Shown piece by piece: positions 25,134 to 36,317 of a stretch of 64,000 nt of DNA (positions are counted from its first letter, which is position 1; every line of letters begins with the position of its first letter). The stretch is taken from contig NC_135560.1 in the NCBI RefSeq assembly GCF_964340395.1, positions 693,001-757,000 on the forward strand. Direction: 5' to 3'. The DNA is from Glandiceps talaboti. Lineage: Eukaryota > Hemichordata > Enteropneusta > Spengelidae. A program made the position numbers and the translations under genes. Under the pieces are notes generated by a model. The model was not told where the DNA came from and did not search any database. It was given only the letters and a program-made list of their open reading frames with translations.

Positions 25134-25643
25134 CCGCAATTTGCATACATTATACTCACTACATTCACGTTTTACTCTATTGTTATCTGTGATAATTGTT
25201 ACGTCATTCAAAAAAGTCGGCATGATGATTTAACTTACCGACGTAATTCACATAATTTCAGTGAAGACATCAGTGAAGACATCAGTTGAACGACAAACAA
25301 TATCATATACAGGTGCAACTACATGGAACGACATCAAATACAATATCAGGAAGGAACCAACACTACATAGTTTCAAGTGGTTACTTCAAATGGATTTACT
25401 AAAAGAATATATAGCAGAGTTGGCATTCTTTTGTATTGAACTGATAATAAATAGATATTTTCCAGTAAAAATAAAATGACTTCGTGTTTGTGTTTGTGGA
25501 TGATATATATTCACATGTCCCCATGTAGCAGAACAATGTTACTTAGGCCTCAGATCACAAACCAAGCTTATGCACATTAAGTACTACCCATACCCACAAA
25601 AAAAACATGTGAATGTAGTGAGTATAATGTACGCAAATTGCGG
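25134..25643. mobile_element. Small nested element with terminal inverted repeats
   Basis: The termini CCGCAATTTGCATACATTAT and its inverse face each other, with about 40 bp of similarity at each end. It sits inside the left arm of the surrounding foldback element and carries a LINE-like protein fragment in its interior. Confidence 0.65.
25261..25479 (+). pseudogene. C-terminal LINE reverse transcriptase fragment (tentative)
   Basis: A 72-codon frame includes ISYTGATTWNDIKYNIRKEP and SFKWLLQMDLL. It resembles the very end of LINE ORF2 proteins, where an S.GP.LWN.. motif is followed by SF+..L+..L. No catalytic region is present. It is a short remnant embedded in a small inverted-repeat element. 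Confidence 0.4.
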
Positions 25644-25837
25644 CGGTAAGTTACCGTGGCCGATACTACCGTGGCCGATAACGACAAACCGGTCTTCTAA
25701 TTCAAGTGTCGGTCTTCTAGTTCAAAAAACCGGTCTTCTAATTCAAGTGTCGGTCTTCTAGTTCAAGTGTCGGTCTTCTAGTTCAAAAAACCGGTCTTCT
25801 AATTCAAGTGTCGGTCTTCTAGTTCAAGTGTCGGTCT

Positions 25838-26163
25838 TCTACTATACTATACTATACTATACTATACTATACTATACTATACTATACTATACTATACTAT
25901 ACTATACTACACTATGCAATATACTATATACTATGCTATACTATAATATACTATACTATACTTTACTATACTATACAATACTATACTATACTATACTATA
26001 TTATATACTATACTATACTACACTATAGTATAGTATAGTATAGTATAGTATAGTATAGTATAGTATAGTATAGTATAGTATAGTATAGTATTATAGTATA
26101 GTATAGTATAGTGTAGTGTAGTGTAGTGTAGTGTAGTGTAGTGTAGTGTAGTGTAGTGTAGTA
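25838..26163. repeat. (ACTAT)n followed by its inverse (AGTAT)n
   Basis: About 190 bp of ACTAT repeats are followed directly by about 75 bp of AGTAT repeats and then AGTGT repeats. The two halves are complementary, so a single strand could fold into a very long hairpin. The junction is near 26028. Confidence 0.95.
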
Positions 26164-26619
26164 TAGAAAACTTTTGAATGAGAAGACGGACGCGACACTT
26201 GAGTTAGAAGACCGACACTTGAACTAGAAGACCGACACTTGAATTAGAAGACCGACACTTGAGTTAGAAGACCGACACCTGAACTAGAAGACCGATTTTT
26301 GAATTAGAAGACCGACACTTGAATTAGAAGATCGACACTTGAGTTAGAAGACCGACACTTGAACTAGAAGACCGATTTTTGAATTAGAAGACCGACACTT
26401 GAATTAGAAGACCGACACTTGAATTAGAAGACCGGTTTTTTGAACTAGAAGACCGACACTTGAATTAGAAGAACGACACTTGAATTAGAAGACCGGTTTT
26501 TTGAACTAGAAGACCGACACTTGAATTAGAAGACCGATTTGTCGTTATCGGCCACGGTAGTAAGTTGCCGACGGTGACTTTTTAATGAATGACAAACCCG
26601 TTCATCTGTAATACTAGCT

Positions 26620-26792
26620 TTTTTTTTCGTTCGGGGGCAGTAGTCCGGGGGGCAGTTGTCCTTCGGGGGCAGTTGTCCGGGTGGCAGTTGTCCATCAGGG
26701 GCAATTGTTCGGGGGCAGTTGTCCTTCGGGGGCAATTGTCCTGGGGCAATTGTCCGGGGGGAGCAGTAGTCGGGGGGGGGGGCAGTTGTCCT
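26620..26792. repeat. G-rich inverted arm, right
   Basis: Repeats of GGGGGCAGTTGTCC, ending in TCCTGTTACCC. It is the inverse of the C-rich arm at 23811-23930. Confidence 0.8.
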
Positions 26793-27029
26793 GTTACCCT
26801 AAATTACAAACAATGTTGAGCCTAGTTACATATCGAATCAAAAGAATCAGCTGGTAAAATGACCAAAGCTGTCCTCCTACTGTAAAGCTGCTTCCGATTT
26901 GAATTGTGTATGTGTATGCGTAATTTGTCTTTTGTGTTTGAGACCTGCAAATCGTATTTATTCACATGCGTAATACTTCAGTCGTTATGTCAATTTTCAA
27001 GATTTCAATGTAACCACAGATAACAATAC

Positions 27030-27485
27030 AATATCTACCAGTAAATCATAAACATCAATAACTAGATAACAATATCTACCAGTAAATCATAAACATCAAT
27101 AACTAGATAACAATATCTACCAGTAAATAATAAACATCAATAACTAGATAACAATATCTACCAGTAAATAATAAACATCAATAACGAGATAACAATACAA
27201 TATCTAATACAATATCTACCAGTAAATAATAGACATTGGTAACGAGATAACAATATCTAATACAATATCTACCCGTAAATAATAGACATTGATAGCGAGA
27301 TAACAATACAATATCTAATACAATATCTAACAGTAAATAATAGACATTGGTAACGAGATAACAATACAATATCTAATACAATATCTACCAGTAAATAATG
27401 GACATTGATAACGAGATAACAATACAGTATTTACCTATATAGAATAGACATTGGTAACTTATCAACAATACAATATCCACCGATA
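27030..27485. repeat. Irregular tandem repeat of AGATAACAATA / TATCTACCAGTAAATA
   Basis: About ten units of roughly 38-60 bp contain AACGAGATAACAATA and TATCTACCAGTAAATAATA. Longer units carry an added CAATATCTAATA. Confidence 0.85.
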
Positions 27486-27779
27486 AATGATAGAAATACA
27501 TAAAACATCCATCTTTATTATACACACTAGGCATGTGAGCGTATATTGTGATCCCTGTGTACACATGTACCAGACTCTACATCTGAAGAGGACAATGTTA
27601 GCTACATTTGGAATAATACTGATGAAAAGATTTTCAAAACACTACATAAAATATAAATCGACATGACCCTTGTACATTGCATTAAAAACTACTTGGCCTT
27701 CAGCTTTGTAATGATGGATTGGTTGAAGTCAGTATATTATCTAGTTAAGGTAGAAAATACTGAAAGTGGCTGCAGGAAA

Positions 27780-27907
27780 TTAGAGTTCCTCATCAGATGA
27801 ATAGTATGCATACTTTGGTACAAAGTCTAACTCTCCGTAAGTATTCTCATCATCTGTTTCTTCAACGATGGAAGTGCTCCGCGAGTATACCTTATACCTT
27901 GGTGGCA
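27780..27907 (-). CDS. ARRDC-like alpha-arrestin, last coding exon
   Basis: On the minus strand a TTTTAACAG acceptor opens an exon whose first two bases complete a codon started at 31826. It encodes PPRYKVYS, then an acidic tail ending YYSSDEEL and a TAA stop at 27782-27780. PPRY fits the PPxY motif that alpha-arrestins use to recruit NEDD4-family ubiquitin ligases through WW domains. An acidic, Tyr-rich C-terminus is common in such adaptors. Only one PPxY is seen, whereas many family members have two. Confidence 0.8.
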
Positions 27908-28275
27908 CTGTTAAAATACAATCAACATATACATAAAACGATTTTATCACAGAAATTTATGAAATGAGTATTATTTATAAGTAGTATTAAAGAATGTTAT
28001 AAGAACTGAGTGGGGGAGCACGGCGAGGGGGGGGGGCATGAAAGTTACAATGATGGACACGATGTATATACATTACCGATACATTAACGATACAATAATT
28101 GTAATGTCGTATATATTATATAATGAGAATAATTTGTATTGTAAATTGAATAATTTACACAATTAATAGTGTGATTACCAATTAGGGTATCATCAAACGT
28201 TATCCAAGAATATTTTTAAACTTTGTGTTAAATACACTACAATGACACATATGGCAGCTTAGAATTCAAACCTTA
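27908..28275. other. ARRDC-like intron sequence
   Basis: A non-coding stretch with a G-run near 28027. No feature is recognised. Confidence 0.6.
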
Positions 28276-28483
28276 GGGATTTTTGCATATTTTTTTTGAA
28301 TGTTTACTCAATTGCATACCAGATGATGTTGTTATTTGACCAAAATATATTGCCATTGATTGTTGCTGAGGGCGTGGTCATGGTTGCTAGCGCCAAATGT
28401 GTTAAAATATTCTTGCAAGGAAATCTGCAGTATAACATTTCTAGAAACATCTCACTAAGCGGTTTTTGACCTTAGGTTGTTTA

Positions 28484-28514
<31 letters not shown>

Positions 28515-28565
28515 GCGCGCGCGATGACTATAGCACTACTGAATTTCAGTTCAGTTGTGCTAAAA
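28276..28565 (+). mobile_element. TACCGCC-family repeat, internally deleted copy
   Basis: The copy carries one GGGCGTGGTCATGGTTGCTAG unit. It jumps from CATCTCACTAAGC directly to GGTTTTTGACC, the CA microsatellite (with a GC run) and the conserved CTATAGCACTACTGAAT end. The 5' terminus and most of the body are missing. Confidence 0.75.
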
Positions 28566-28893
28566 GACTACCACTTACTGATCGGCCCACATCAAAATAC
28601 CACTCACTGATTGTCCTCCCCAAACTATGGTTCACTCATTGGTCCATCCGAAAAAACTACGATTTTACTGATTGGTACACCCAAAAACTGCCACTCACTT
28701 ATTAGCCTACCCCAAAACCACGACTTAAAGGTGATTCAAAATGCTCACATTCACTATCGCTAATTTGCTAGATGACATGTTTGTGAACCGCATTCCCCAT
28801 ATTATGGCAAAATAAATCAAAACGGCTAGACTAGATATACATAAACACTTGTAATGTCGCGTATTTCACATTCATTGACTTTTATTTATCTGA

Positions 28894-29424
28894 TTTTTTT
28901 ATTATTTGCCGACAAGAAGCATTACGATACCGTCGTGACGTGTTGAGGGCATCCCGAGGACGGCATATTTTAGCCCAATCGTACTCGCGTCGCCTTTTGA
29001 ACGGCGCATTTAACAACAAAGTAAACATATTTTATTTATTTATTTATTTGAGATGTCTACAGGATTACCCCATTTACAGACACTCTGAAATTGGAAAGAC
29101 TAAAATACATACAATATTTACAGAAATAAAATAAATTAAAAGAAGATAAAAATTACCGAAATTGCGTTCAATTCACACATCTATTTAATTTAGGACATCT
29201 TTTCTAAAAGTACCGAGACTTGAAAATATGTCAGTGTTTTTACAAGGTGTTGATAAAATTGAAGGTCCTAGGTAAAAACGGCACGTTTTAATTCTACTCA
29301 AAGGAAAAACTCGTTCAAAAGGCGACATCAGCGAGTACGAATATAGTGGGCTAAAATATGCTGTCGACGCGTCATGCCTGTCGAAAGTACTGTAATGCTT
29401 CTTGTCGGTAAATAATAAAAAAAA
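28894..29424. mobile_element. Second inverted-repeat element nested in the TTAA element
   Basis: The left arm (ATTATTTGCCGACAAGAAGC and onward, to about 29003) is the inverse of 29308-29424. Both arms contain TTTTAGCCCA.. and CGCCTTTTGAACG. The interior is AT-rich and non-coding. Confidence 0.75.
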
Positions 29425-29449
29425 CAAGTCATTGATAATGACATAGCCC

Positions 29450-30776
29450 CGCTATAATTGGGTTTTAAGGAATTATCACTACTCTGATCACGCAACAACA
29501 TTTGTGAACCTAAAACAAACAGACTTAGATATGTTGTGTGTGCTTGTTGGACATGGAATATGCCTCCAACAATAAAGGATTGGTTGGGTATGGGGGATCA
29601 TATCATGATGAAAATGGAGTCTGAGTTATGGCTTTGGACATGGAAAATTCACAAACAAAATGACTGCCAGGCAGCCATATTGGATCGTATCACGACGAAA
29701 ATGGATATGCACATGTATGTCATAGAACACTGTCCTAATACCAACTTTAAATGAGATCTGTTCAAGCATGTCTGAGTTATGGCTTTGGACATGAGAATTC
29801 GCAAACAAAATGGCTGCCAGGCAGCCATATTGGATCGTATCACAACGAAAATGGATATGCACATGTATGTCATAGAACACTGTCCTAATACCAACTTTGA
29901 ATGAGATCTGTTTAAGCATGTCTGAGTTATGGCTTTGGACATGGAAAATTCACAAACAAAATGACTGGCAGGCAGGCAGCCATATTGGATCGTATCACGA
30001 CGAAAATGGATATACACATGTATGTCATAGAACACTGTCCTAATACCAACTTTGAATGAGATCTGTTCAAGCATGTCTGAGTTATGGCTTTGGACATGAG
30101 AATTCGCAAACAAAATGGCTGCCAGACAGCCATATTGGATCGTATCACAACGAAAATGGATATGCACATGTATGTCATAGAACACTGTCCTAATACCAAC
30201 TTTGAATGAGATCTGTTTAAGCATGTCTGAGTTATGGCTTTGGACATGGAAAATTCACAAACAAAATGGCTGGCAGGCAGGCAGCCATATTGGATCGTAT
30301 CACGACGAAAATGGATATACACATGTATGTCATAGAACACTGTCCTAATACCAACTTTGAATGAGATCTGTTCAAGCATGTCTGAGTTATGGCTTTGGAC
30401 ATGAAAATTCACAAACAAAATGGCTACCAGGCAGCCATATTGGATAGTATCACAATGAAAATGGATATGCACATGCATGTTATAGAACACTGTCCTAATA
30501 ACAACTTTGAATGAGATCTGTTAAAGCATGTCTGAGTTATGGCTTTAGACAGGGAAAATTCGCAAACAAAATGGTTGCTAGGCGGCCATATTGGATCGTA
30601 TCATAAAACAAATTGACATGCATATGTATGCCATAGCATGTTGCCCCTGTACCAAGTTTGAAAAAAATCGGTCCAGGCATCTCCAAGAAACAGCTGCGGA
30701 CGGACGGACGCACGGACGGACGGACAGACGGAACCCAATCCATAAGTCCCCGTTCCGGACTTCGTCCGCGGGGACT
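29450..30776. repeat. Tandem array of a ~150-bp unit with a distinctive 3' tail
   Basis: Seven units start at CAGCCATATTGGATCGTATC near 29671, 29821, 29976, 30127, 30281, 30433 and 30587, with a spacing of about 150-155 bp. Each contains ATGCACATGTATGTCATAG and TCTGAGTTATGGCTTTGGAC. The last unit passes into a tail with CGGACGGACGGACAGACGG and CCCCGTTCCGGACTTCGTCC. Minus-strand frames of up to 191 codons come from the repetition. A single copy lies at 3330-3640. Confidence 0.9.
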
Positions 30777-31276
30777 AAAAATCAGATAAATGAAAGTCAT
30801 TGAATGTGAAACACGCGACATTACAAGTGTTTATGTGTATCTAGTCTAGCCGTTTTGATTTATTTTGCCATAATATGGGGACACAGTATTGTTGTATTTA
30901 TACCCACAGACACTGGCAATAGTCAGATAGTGTGAGTAAATATCGATAAATGTTGGTTAATAAGACATGTACACTGTAGTTTTTGTTTACTGATCTCTAT
31001 TACAACCACCAGCAATGTAATTTTTCACAATGCTGTTGAGTTTTATTCACTACGCTCGTCATAGTGCTAACGAGGACTCATAAAATCCCGTGGTCGAGGT
31101 GAGACCGGAAATACCCGAAAACTCTCGAAGTAAATCCGAAGGGAACTGACTGAAAAAAGGTCATTTAAGGTGTTTGCAGACGCTTTTTTTAAAGTTTTAA
31201 AACCAGAATGCGTTTCACAAACATGTCGTCTAGCAAAAAAGCGATAGTGAATGTGAGCATTTTGAATCACCTTTAA

Positions 31277-31825
31277 GTGAAGAACAACTTGAAACATAGA
31301 AAAAGAAGAATAAAGTGGGGCCGAAATATCAAGAGGTTGACATTTGATCTATAGATGCAAATATATTTCAGCTAGATACATTAAACAAAGAAGCCACAGT
31401 TATTTCAATGATATTGTTATTTGTAGTTCACCAATTTGTTTTTTATCTATTCAGTCAATGAAAAAGAAGACTATAACTGACGTATATGATAACTAGGAAT
31501 GACATAATAATACATCTAATTGCCTAGTTTGTCATCTTCCATTATGTACACAGTTTTTTTTCTAAAGGCGGTAACTATTATGTGATGTAATGCCATGTAG
31601 TTAACATCAAAAATATAATAAACTTAACAATGTAATTTTTGCAATCAAATCAACAATGGTATTATCATTCATAGAGCTTTCTTTGTATATATAATACTGA
31701 AATAATACATACCAATTGCCACACTTATACACTGGGATTAACCACTACTATTAAATCAAGGTGCCGTTTATGATGTGTTGAATTGACATTGAAACCAGCT
31801 GATCTATATTGACTTATTGACTTAC
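31277..31825. other. ARRDC-like intron sequence
   Basis: An AT-rich stretch between the TTAA element and the next exon. No feature is recognised. Confidence 0.6.
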
Positions 31826-31988
31826 TTTGAATCTCGTCATGCAAAGACTCCTCTGAGGGGAATTTGGCCAGTGGTGAAATATCAATTTTTGGTATGTTAG
31901 TAAGATTTCGCAATGGCCTTGTACCAATAAATACTGGCACTTCACAGATTAAATTCATGGTTCGGTCACCTGGAAGTACTCCCTCTAC
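31826..31988 (-). CDS. ARRDC-like alpha-arrestin, exon for the end of the arrestin C domain
   Basis: A minus-strand exon lies between a TTACCACAACAG acceptor and a GTAAGT donor. It encodes VEGVLPGDRTMNLICEVPV and then FIGTRPL, the last beta strands of an arrestin C-terminal domain (the family pattern is L..P+.IGT.P). It is followed by a Pro/Ser linker. It starts in phase 0 and ends in phase 1, matching both neighbours. Confidence 0.85.
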
Positions 31989-32448
31989 CTGTTGTGGTAA
32001 AAAGTATGATATCTTGTTTTTACTGTCAATATTCAATTGATGACATTGATACTGTTTATTTCATTATTCTAAGTATGATTAGAGTATTTTTCTATATTTT
32101 CATCACACACACACACACACACACGCACGCACGCACGCACATACATACATACATACATACATACATATTTAATTTATTTTATCTATTTATTAAGCCGTGT
32201 ACACAAGAAGTGACATTGGCAAGAAAATATACCAAATGAAACACTGATGTTTACAATGTCTTGAAAATATATTAAAATGTCTTGAAAATATACATACATA
32301 CATACATACATACATACATACATACATACATACATACATAGACTCCATTGAACAGAACTATTTTACTGTAGTTTGGCACATTATAGATTATTTTAGATTG
32401 GGTGACCGAACGGCTGAACGACCGGTCGTTCGATTGACTGATTAATAC
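31989..32448. repeat. Intron with CA and ATAC microsatellites
   Basis: A CA/GCAC run passing into ATAC repeats occupies about 32104-32166, and a second ATAC run lies at about 32290-32340. No coding sequence is present. Confidence 0.9.
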
Positions 32449-32649
32449 CTTAACATAATATTGCAAGTCGATGAAATCGCAACCCATTAAACCAGTGGCT
32501 GGTAATGGCGGTACAAGAATTCTGGTCTGCCAAACTGGATGACTTCGTAGATCATATCCATCGCTTGATGAGGATGCAACGATATCAATGGATCTCTTCA
32601 GATTTGTTGCCTTGCCACTCCGAATTCCAAATGCTGTAAATTTGGCATC
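32449..32649 (-). CDS. ARRDC-like alpha-arrestin, arrestin C-domain exon
   Basis: A 201-nt minus-strand exon (67 codons, phase 0 at both ends) with a ATTGTACAG acceptor and a GTATTA donor. It encodes the first strands of the arrestin C domain, including RSIDIVASSSSDGYDLRSHP, WQTRILVPPLP and DFIDLQYYVK. This order (basic cross-link strand, W+T+.L.+PPLP, D.I...Y.VK) is the pattern seen in ARRDC proteins and TXNIP. Confidence 0.88.
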
Positions 32650-33592
<943 letters not shown>

Positions 33593-33699
33593 TGGGTAAG
33601 GTATGTTCGTACTGATGTAGAGTCACGGGGTAAGGTATTCGTGGCATATATCAGGTTCTACATTAGCTCAATGTATTATGTTGTTAGCAGCAGTCCTAC

Positions 33700-33879
33700 C
33701 TGTAGGAGAACTGCTTCAATCCTCTGTACTTGTTTATTGCTATTTTCTAATTTGACCGTGACAGCTACGACATTGCCGGGTACGAATCCTTTCCTTTTTA
33801 CAGTTACTGACATTGTCAATGGACGAGGAAAACAATAGAGACATCCTCGCGGCTTCATGGCTTTACAGTATAACGGCGC
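33700..33879 (-). CDS. ARRDC-like alpha-arrestin, N/C-domain junction exon
   Basis: A 180-nt minus-strand exon (60 codons, phase 0) lies between a GTTCCTTCAG acceptor and a GTAGGA donor. It encodes the Cys-rich hinge (GCLYCFPRPL) followed by MSVTVKRKGFVPGNVVAVTV and KLENSNKQVQRIEAVLLQ, the start of the arrestin C domain. The +KGF.PG..+.+...+.N motif is diagnostic for alpha-arrestins. In vertebrate ARRDC proteins the same place carries a CCCC run; here two spaced cysteines remain. Confidence 0.88.
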
Positions 33880-34424
33880 CTGAAGGAACAGAAACAAGCC
33901 TTCGTTCAACACATAGTCCCAAATGGTGTGTTTTATGGCAAAATTATTATGCAAATTTGAATGGTGCTTCTAAATAGAAAACTTCATAATTTATTGACCA
34001 GTTTGCCATTTGACCTTAAATATAAAGGTCAAAGGTCAATGTATAAAAGAAAGCTAAGCTTTTTGATGTAGACATTTAAATGGAGCATTTTTGTATCCAA
34101 GTTTTGAATTTATGTAGAAAGAAAAATTCAAAAATAATCCCATTAGACAGTTCACTGATCATTGATAATGTGAGGGTAGAAACTTGCAAGGTGTTCATAT
34201 CTATCAAACGATTGGCGATAACTGCAAATGTGCTTTGCTGTCATAAATATGGCCGACATTTTGGTAAACAGGTCAAGGTCATAAAAAGAAATCATTATCA
34301 CTTGAAATACTTTATTCAAAAAAGCTATGAAGATAACCCAAAGTTGGCTAGTTGACCTTGAAGAAGGCTTTCAAGATCAAAGGTCAAGTTCTTAAAAGAA
34401 AGCTCATATTTGATAATATGGATG
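33880..34424. repeat. Dispersed AAGGTCA-bearing repeat in an ARRDC-like intron
   Basis: From about 33960 to 34420 there are repeated phrases such as AAATATAAAGGTCAAAGGTCA, TTTTGATGTAGACATTTAAATGG and TGGCTAGTTGACCTTGAAGAAGG. It is related to the repeats at 22190-22835 and 62580-63020. It is non-coding. Confidence 0.6.
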
Positions 34425-34632
34425 TAGGTACTGATTCTAGGACAGCCATGAATTTCCTAGCTGACTTTTTTGGTGCAGATTTACCACACAGGGCAAACAG
34501 GGCTTTCTCTACACTCCGTCAACTTTTGTTACAGTTGGGGGTGGAGGAAGCCATCGACAAAGCAGTTTTACGCACAACAGCACTTACATTTATTGGGTTT
34601 GCTGTTGACACCATTTTATTTATATTTTACGG
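34425..34632 (+). pseudogene. DIRS-like reverse transcriptase fragment
   Basis: The plus-strand frame reads NFLADFFGADLPHRANRAF, then LLLQLGVEEAIDKAV and LTFIGFAVDT. This fits the catalytic palm of DIRS/Ngaro-type reverse transcriptases: [Y/F]LDDF.G.D.P..A..A, then L..LGLEE...KA, then +.FLG..+DT. The first catalytic Asp of the DD pair is Ala here, so even an intact protein would be inactive. The fragment is about 70 codons long and isolated in an intron. It belongs to the same broad class as the recombinase at 3581-4629 but need not come from the same element. Confidence 0.65.
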
Positions 34633-34833
34633 AAAATTGGAGCCTTGTCTGGGTCCTCCACTTCCGCAGAAGTTTGGATAATTTGGATAATACGTTTTCA
34701 ATTAGCATAATATATGATAAGACGCCAGTGTGGGGCACTGTTCGGGCGTATTTTGTTGAAATCAACTTGTAAGGAAATAAGAACAGCATAGTACATAACA
34801 AAGTTAATGATAATCAAAATATACGAAACATAC

Positions 34834-35066
34834 CTTTGCATTTGGTATTTTGTTTGGATCAGCATTTTGTCCAGTAACTGTGAATGCTCTCTTTGAGAAC
34901 AATTGTTTTCCTGAAGACAGATCCATTGTACACTTGATGCTGTATCGAACAAATCCATATTTACCCTCGAATGATGCCGGAAATTGCTTATCGGGAAGTC
35001 TCATACGGAACGGAAAGCGATGCACTCCACTGGGTAGGTTCCAGCCTGCAGCCCTTTTTTTAGGAT
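34834..35066 (-). CDS. ARRDC-like alpha-arrestin, N-domain exon 3
   Basis: A minus-strand exon of 233 nt with a CTGATTCTAG acceptor and a GTATGT donor. It encodes GWNLPSGVHRFPFRMRLPD, then FPASFEGKYGFVRYSIKCTM and an FTVTGQ strand. This is the core of an arrestin N domain: L..G.+.FPF...LP..+P.SFEG..G.+RY.++. The exon begins with two bases of a codon and ends in phase 0. An alternative acceptor 16-20 bp further in would shorten the start by a few residues but breaks the phase match with 42239. Confidence 0.88.
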
Positions 35067-35097
35067 CTAGAATCAGGAATGCTAGTCATTGAATTGC

Positions 35098-35157
35098 GTT
35101 GTGTTGTGTTGTGTTGTGTTGTGTTGTGTTGTGTTGTGTTGTGTTGTGTTGTGTTGT
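35098..35157. repeat. (GTGTT)n microsatellite
   Basis: About 11 copies of a pentanucleotide, starting about 30 bp upstream (minus strand) of the exon acceptor. Confidence 0.95.
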
Positions 35158-35544
35158 TGCAATACTGACTTATTAATTTGAATACATTAGTGAATGTGTA
35201 AATAAATAAATACATAAATAAGGAAAGAAAGAAAGAAATAATACATATTTAATAAATAAATAATTATATAAATGAATGAATTACTGAATGGTCTTCACAC
35301 TGTTCATATCCCATTCATGCGGACTAGACAGCATGCCAGGACACATTCAAATTTGATCTGAGATGATATTATTGAAATCAAAGTACGTGATATTTCCAAG
35401 ACATGGTTTAATGGTTCTCTATTATTCTAACGAATCAAGCATGACGATCTATAATAGCAGGTAATGTATATGAAATATAGTAAGTGCTATGTGTTGTATA
35501 CTGACACTATTCTAATGTACATTTAATGTAAAAATGATCGTGTT

Positions 35545-36317
35545 CGTTTGGACTTCCAGATATGTTAAATGACTGTCTTCATTTGGACATGCGGATATGT
35601 GAAATGACTGTGTTCGTTTGGACACCCTGATATGTAAATGACTGTGTTTGTTTGGACATGCAGATATGTGAAATGACTGTGTTCGTTTGGACATGTAGAT
35701 ATATGAAATGACTGTGTTTGTTTGGACAAGCATATATGTGAAATGGCTGTGTTCGTTAGGACATACAGATATGTGAAATGACTGTGTTCGTTTGGACATG
35801 CAGACATGTGAAATGACATGACTGTGTTCGAGTTGAAACCCAGATATATGAAAAGGCAGTGTTCGTTTGGACACCCAGATATGTGAAATGACTGTGTTTG
35901 TTTGTTTGTTTGTTTGTTTGTTTGTTTGTTTGTTTGGAAATCCAGATATGTGAAATGACTGTGTTCGAGTGGACACCCAAAAATGTGAAATGACTGTGTT
36001 CATTTGGCCATCAAGATATGTGAAATGACTGTGTTCATTTGGACATGCAGATATGTGAAATGACTTAGTTTGGTCACCCAGATATGTGAAAAGGCTGTGT
36101 TCATTTGGACATCCAGATATGTGAAATGACTGTGTTCATTTGGACATGCAGATAGGTGAAATGACTGTTCGAGTGGACACCCAGATATGTGAAATGACTG
36201 TGTTCATTTTGGACATGCAGATAGGTGAAATGACTGTTCATTTGGACACCCAGATATGTGAATTGACTGTGTTCATTTGGACATGCAGATAGGTGAAATG
36301 ACTGTTCGTTTTGACAT
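35545..36317. repeat. Minisatellite of a ~36-bp unit
   Basis: About 20 units of GATATGTGAAATGACTGTGT followed by TCGTTTGGACATGCA or a variant. A (GTTT)n expansion lies at about 35896-35936. Unit variants alternate GACATGCA with GACACCCA. Confidence 0.92.

Larger units (their letters stand above)
25072..26619. mobile_element. Foldback element carrying a pentanucleotide palindrome
   Basis: The outer arms match as inverted repeats: AGCTAGTATTACAGATGAAC at 25072 and its inverse ending at 26619. Inner arms are arrays of TCGGTCTTCTAGTTCAAGTG-like units (about 25690-25838) and their inverse (about 26170-26545). They flank the ACTAT/AGTAT core. The left arm is broken by an insertion at 25134-25643. 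Confidence 0.8.
23493..26839. mobile_element. Nested composite element bounded by 23-bp direct repeats
   Basis: Identical 23-bp sequences beginning TGAGCCTAGTTACATATCG lie at 23493-23515 and 26817-26839. Inside are, in order: a short stretch of GTTAGCCGGTA repeats; a C-rich arm (23811-23930); a full copy of the TACCGCC family (23931-25068); a foldback element (25072-26619); and a G-rich arm (26620-26792) that is the inverse of the C-rich arm. The layout suggests one insertion into another, with the outer direct repeats as a target-site duplication or older duplication. Confidence 0.6.
28729..31272. mobile_element. TTAA-flanked inverted-repeat element with insertions
   Basis: The termini AGGTGATTCAAAATGCTCAC and its inverse are each bordered by TTAA (28725-28728 and 31273-31276), as expected of a TTAA-specific (piggyBac-like) MITE. 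The left arm is continuous to about 28895. The matching right arm is split: its inner part lies at about 30778-30885 and its outer part at 31206-31272. The interior holds a second inverted-repeat element and the 150-bp tandem array. No transposase is seen. Confidence 0.75.

Noticed and set aside
24896-25192. His-Thr and Val-Cys rich frames
   Set aside because: They are translations of CA/TG and CAGA microsatellites inside a TACCGCC-family copy.
29626-30490. Minus-strand frames of 97 to 191 codons
   Set aside because: All are translations of the 150-bp tandem units. They appear in shifted frames with the same peptide phrases and no independent gene signal.
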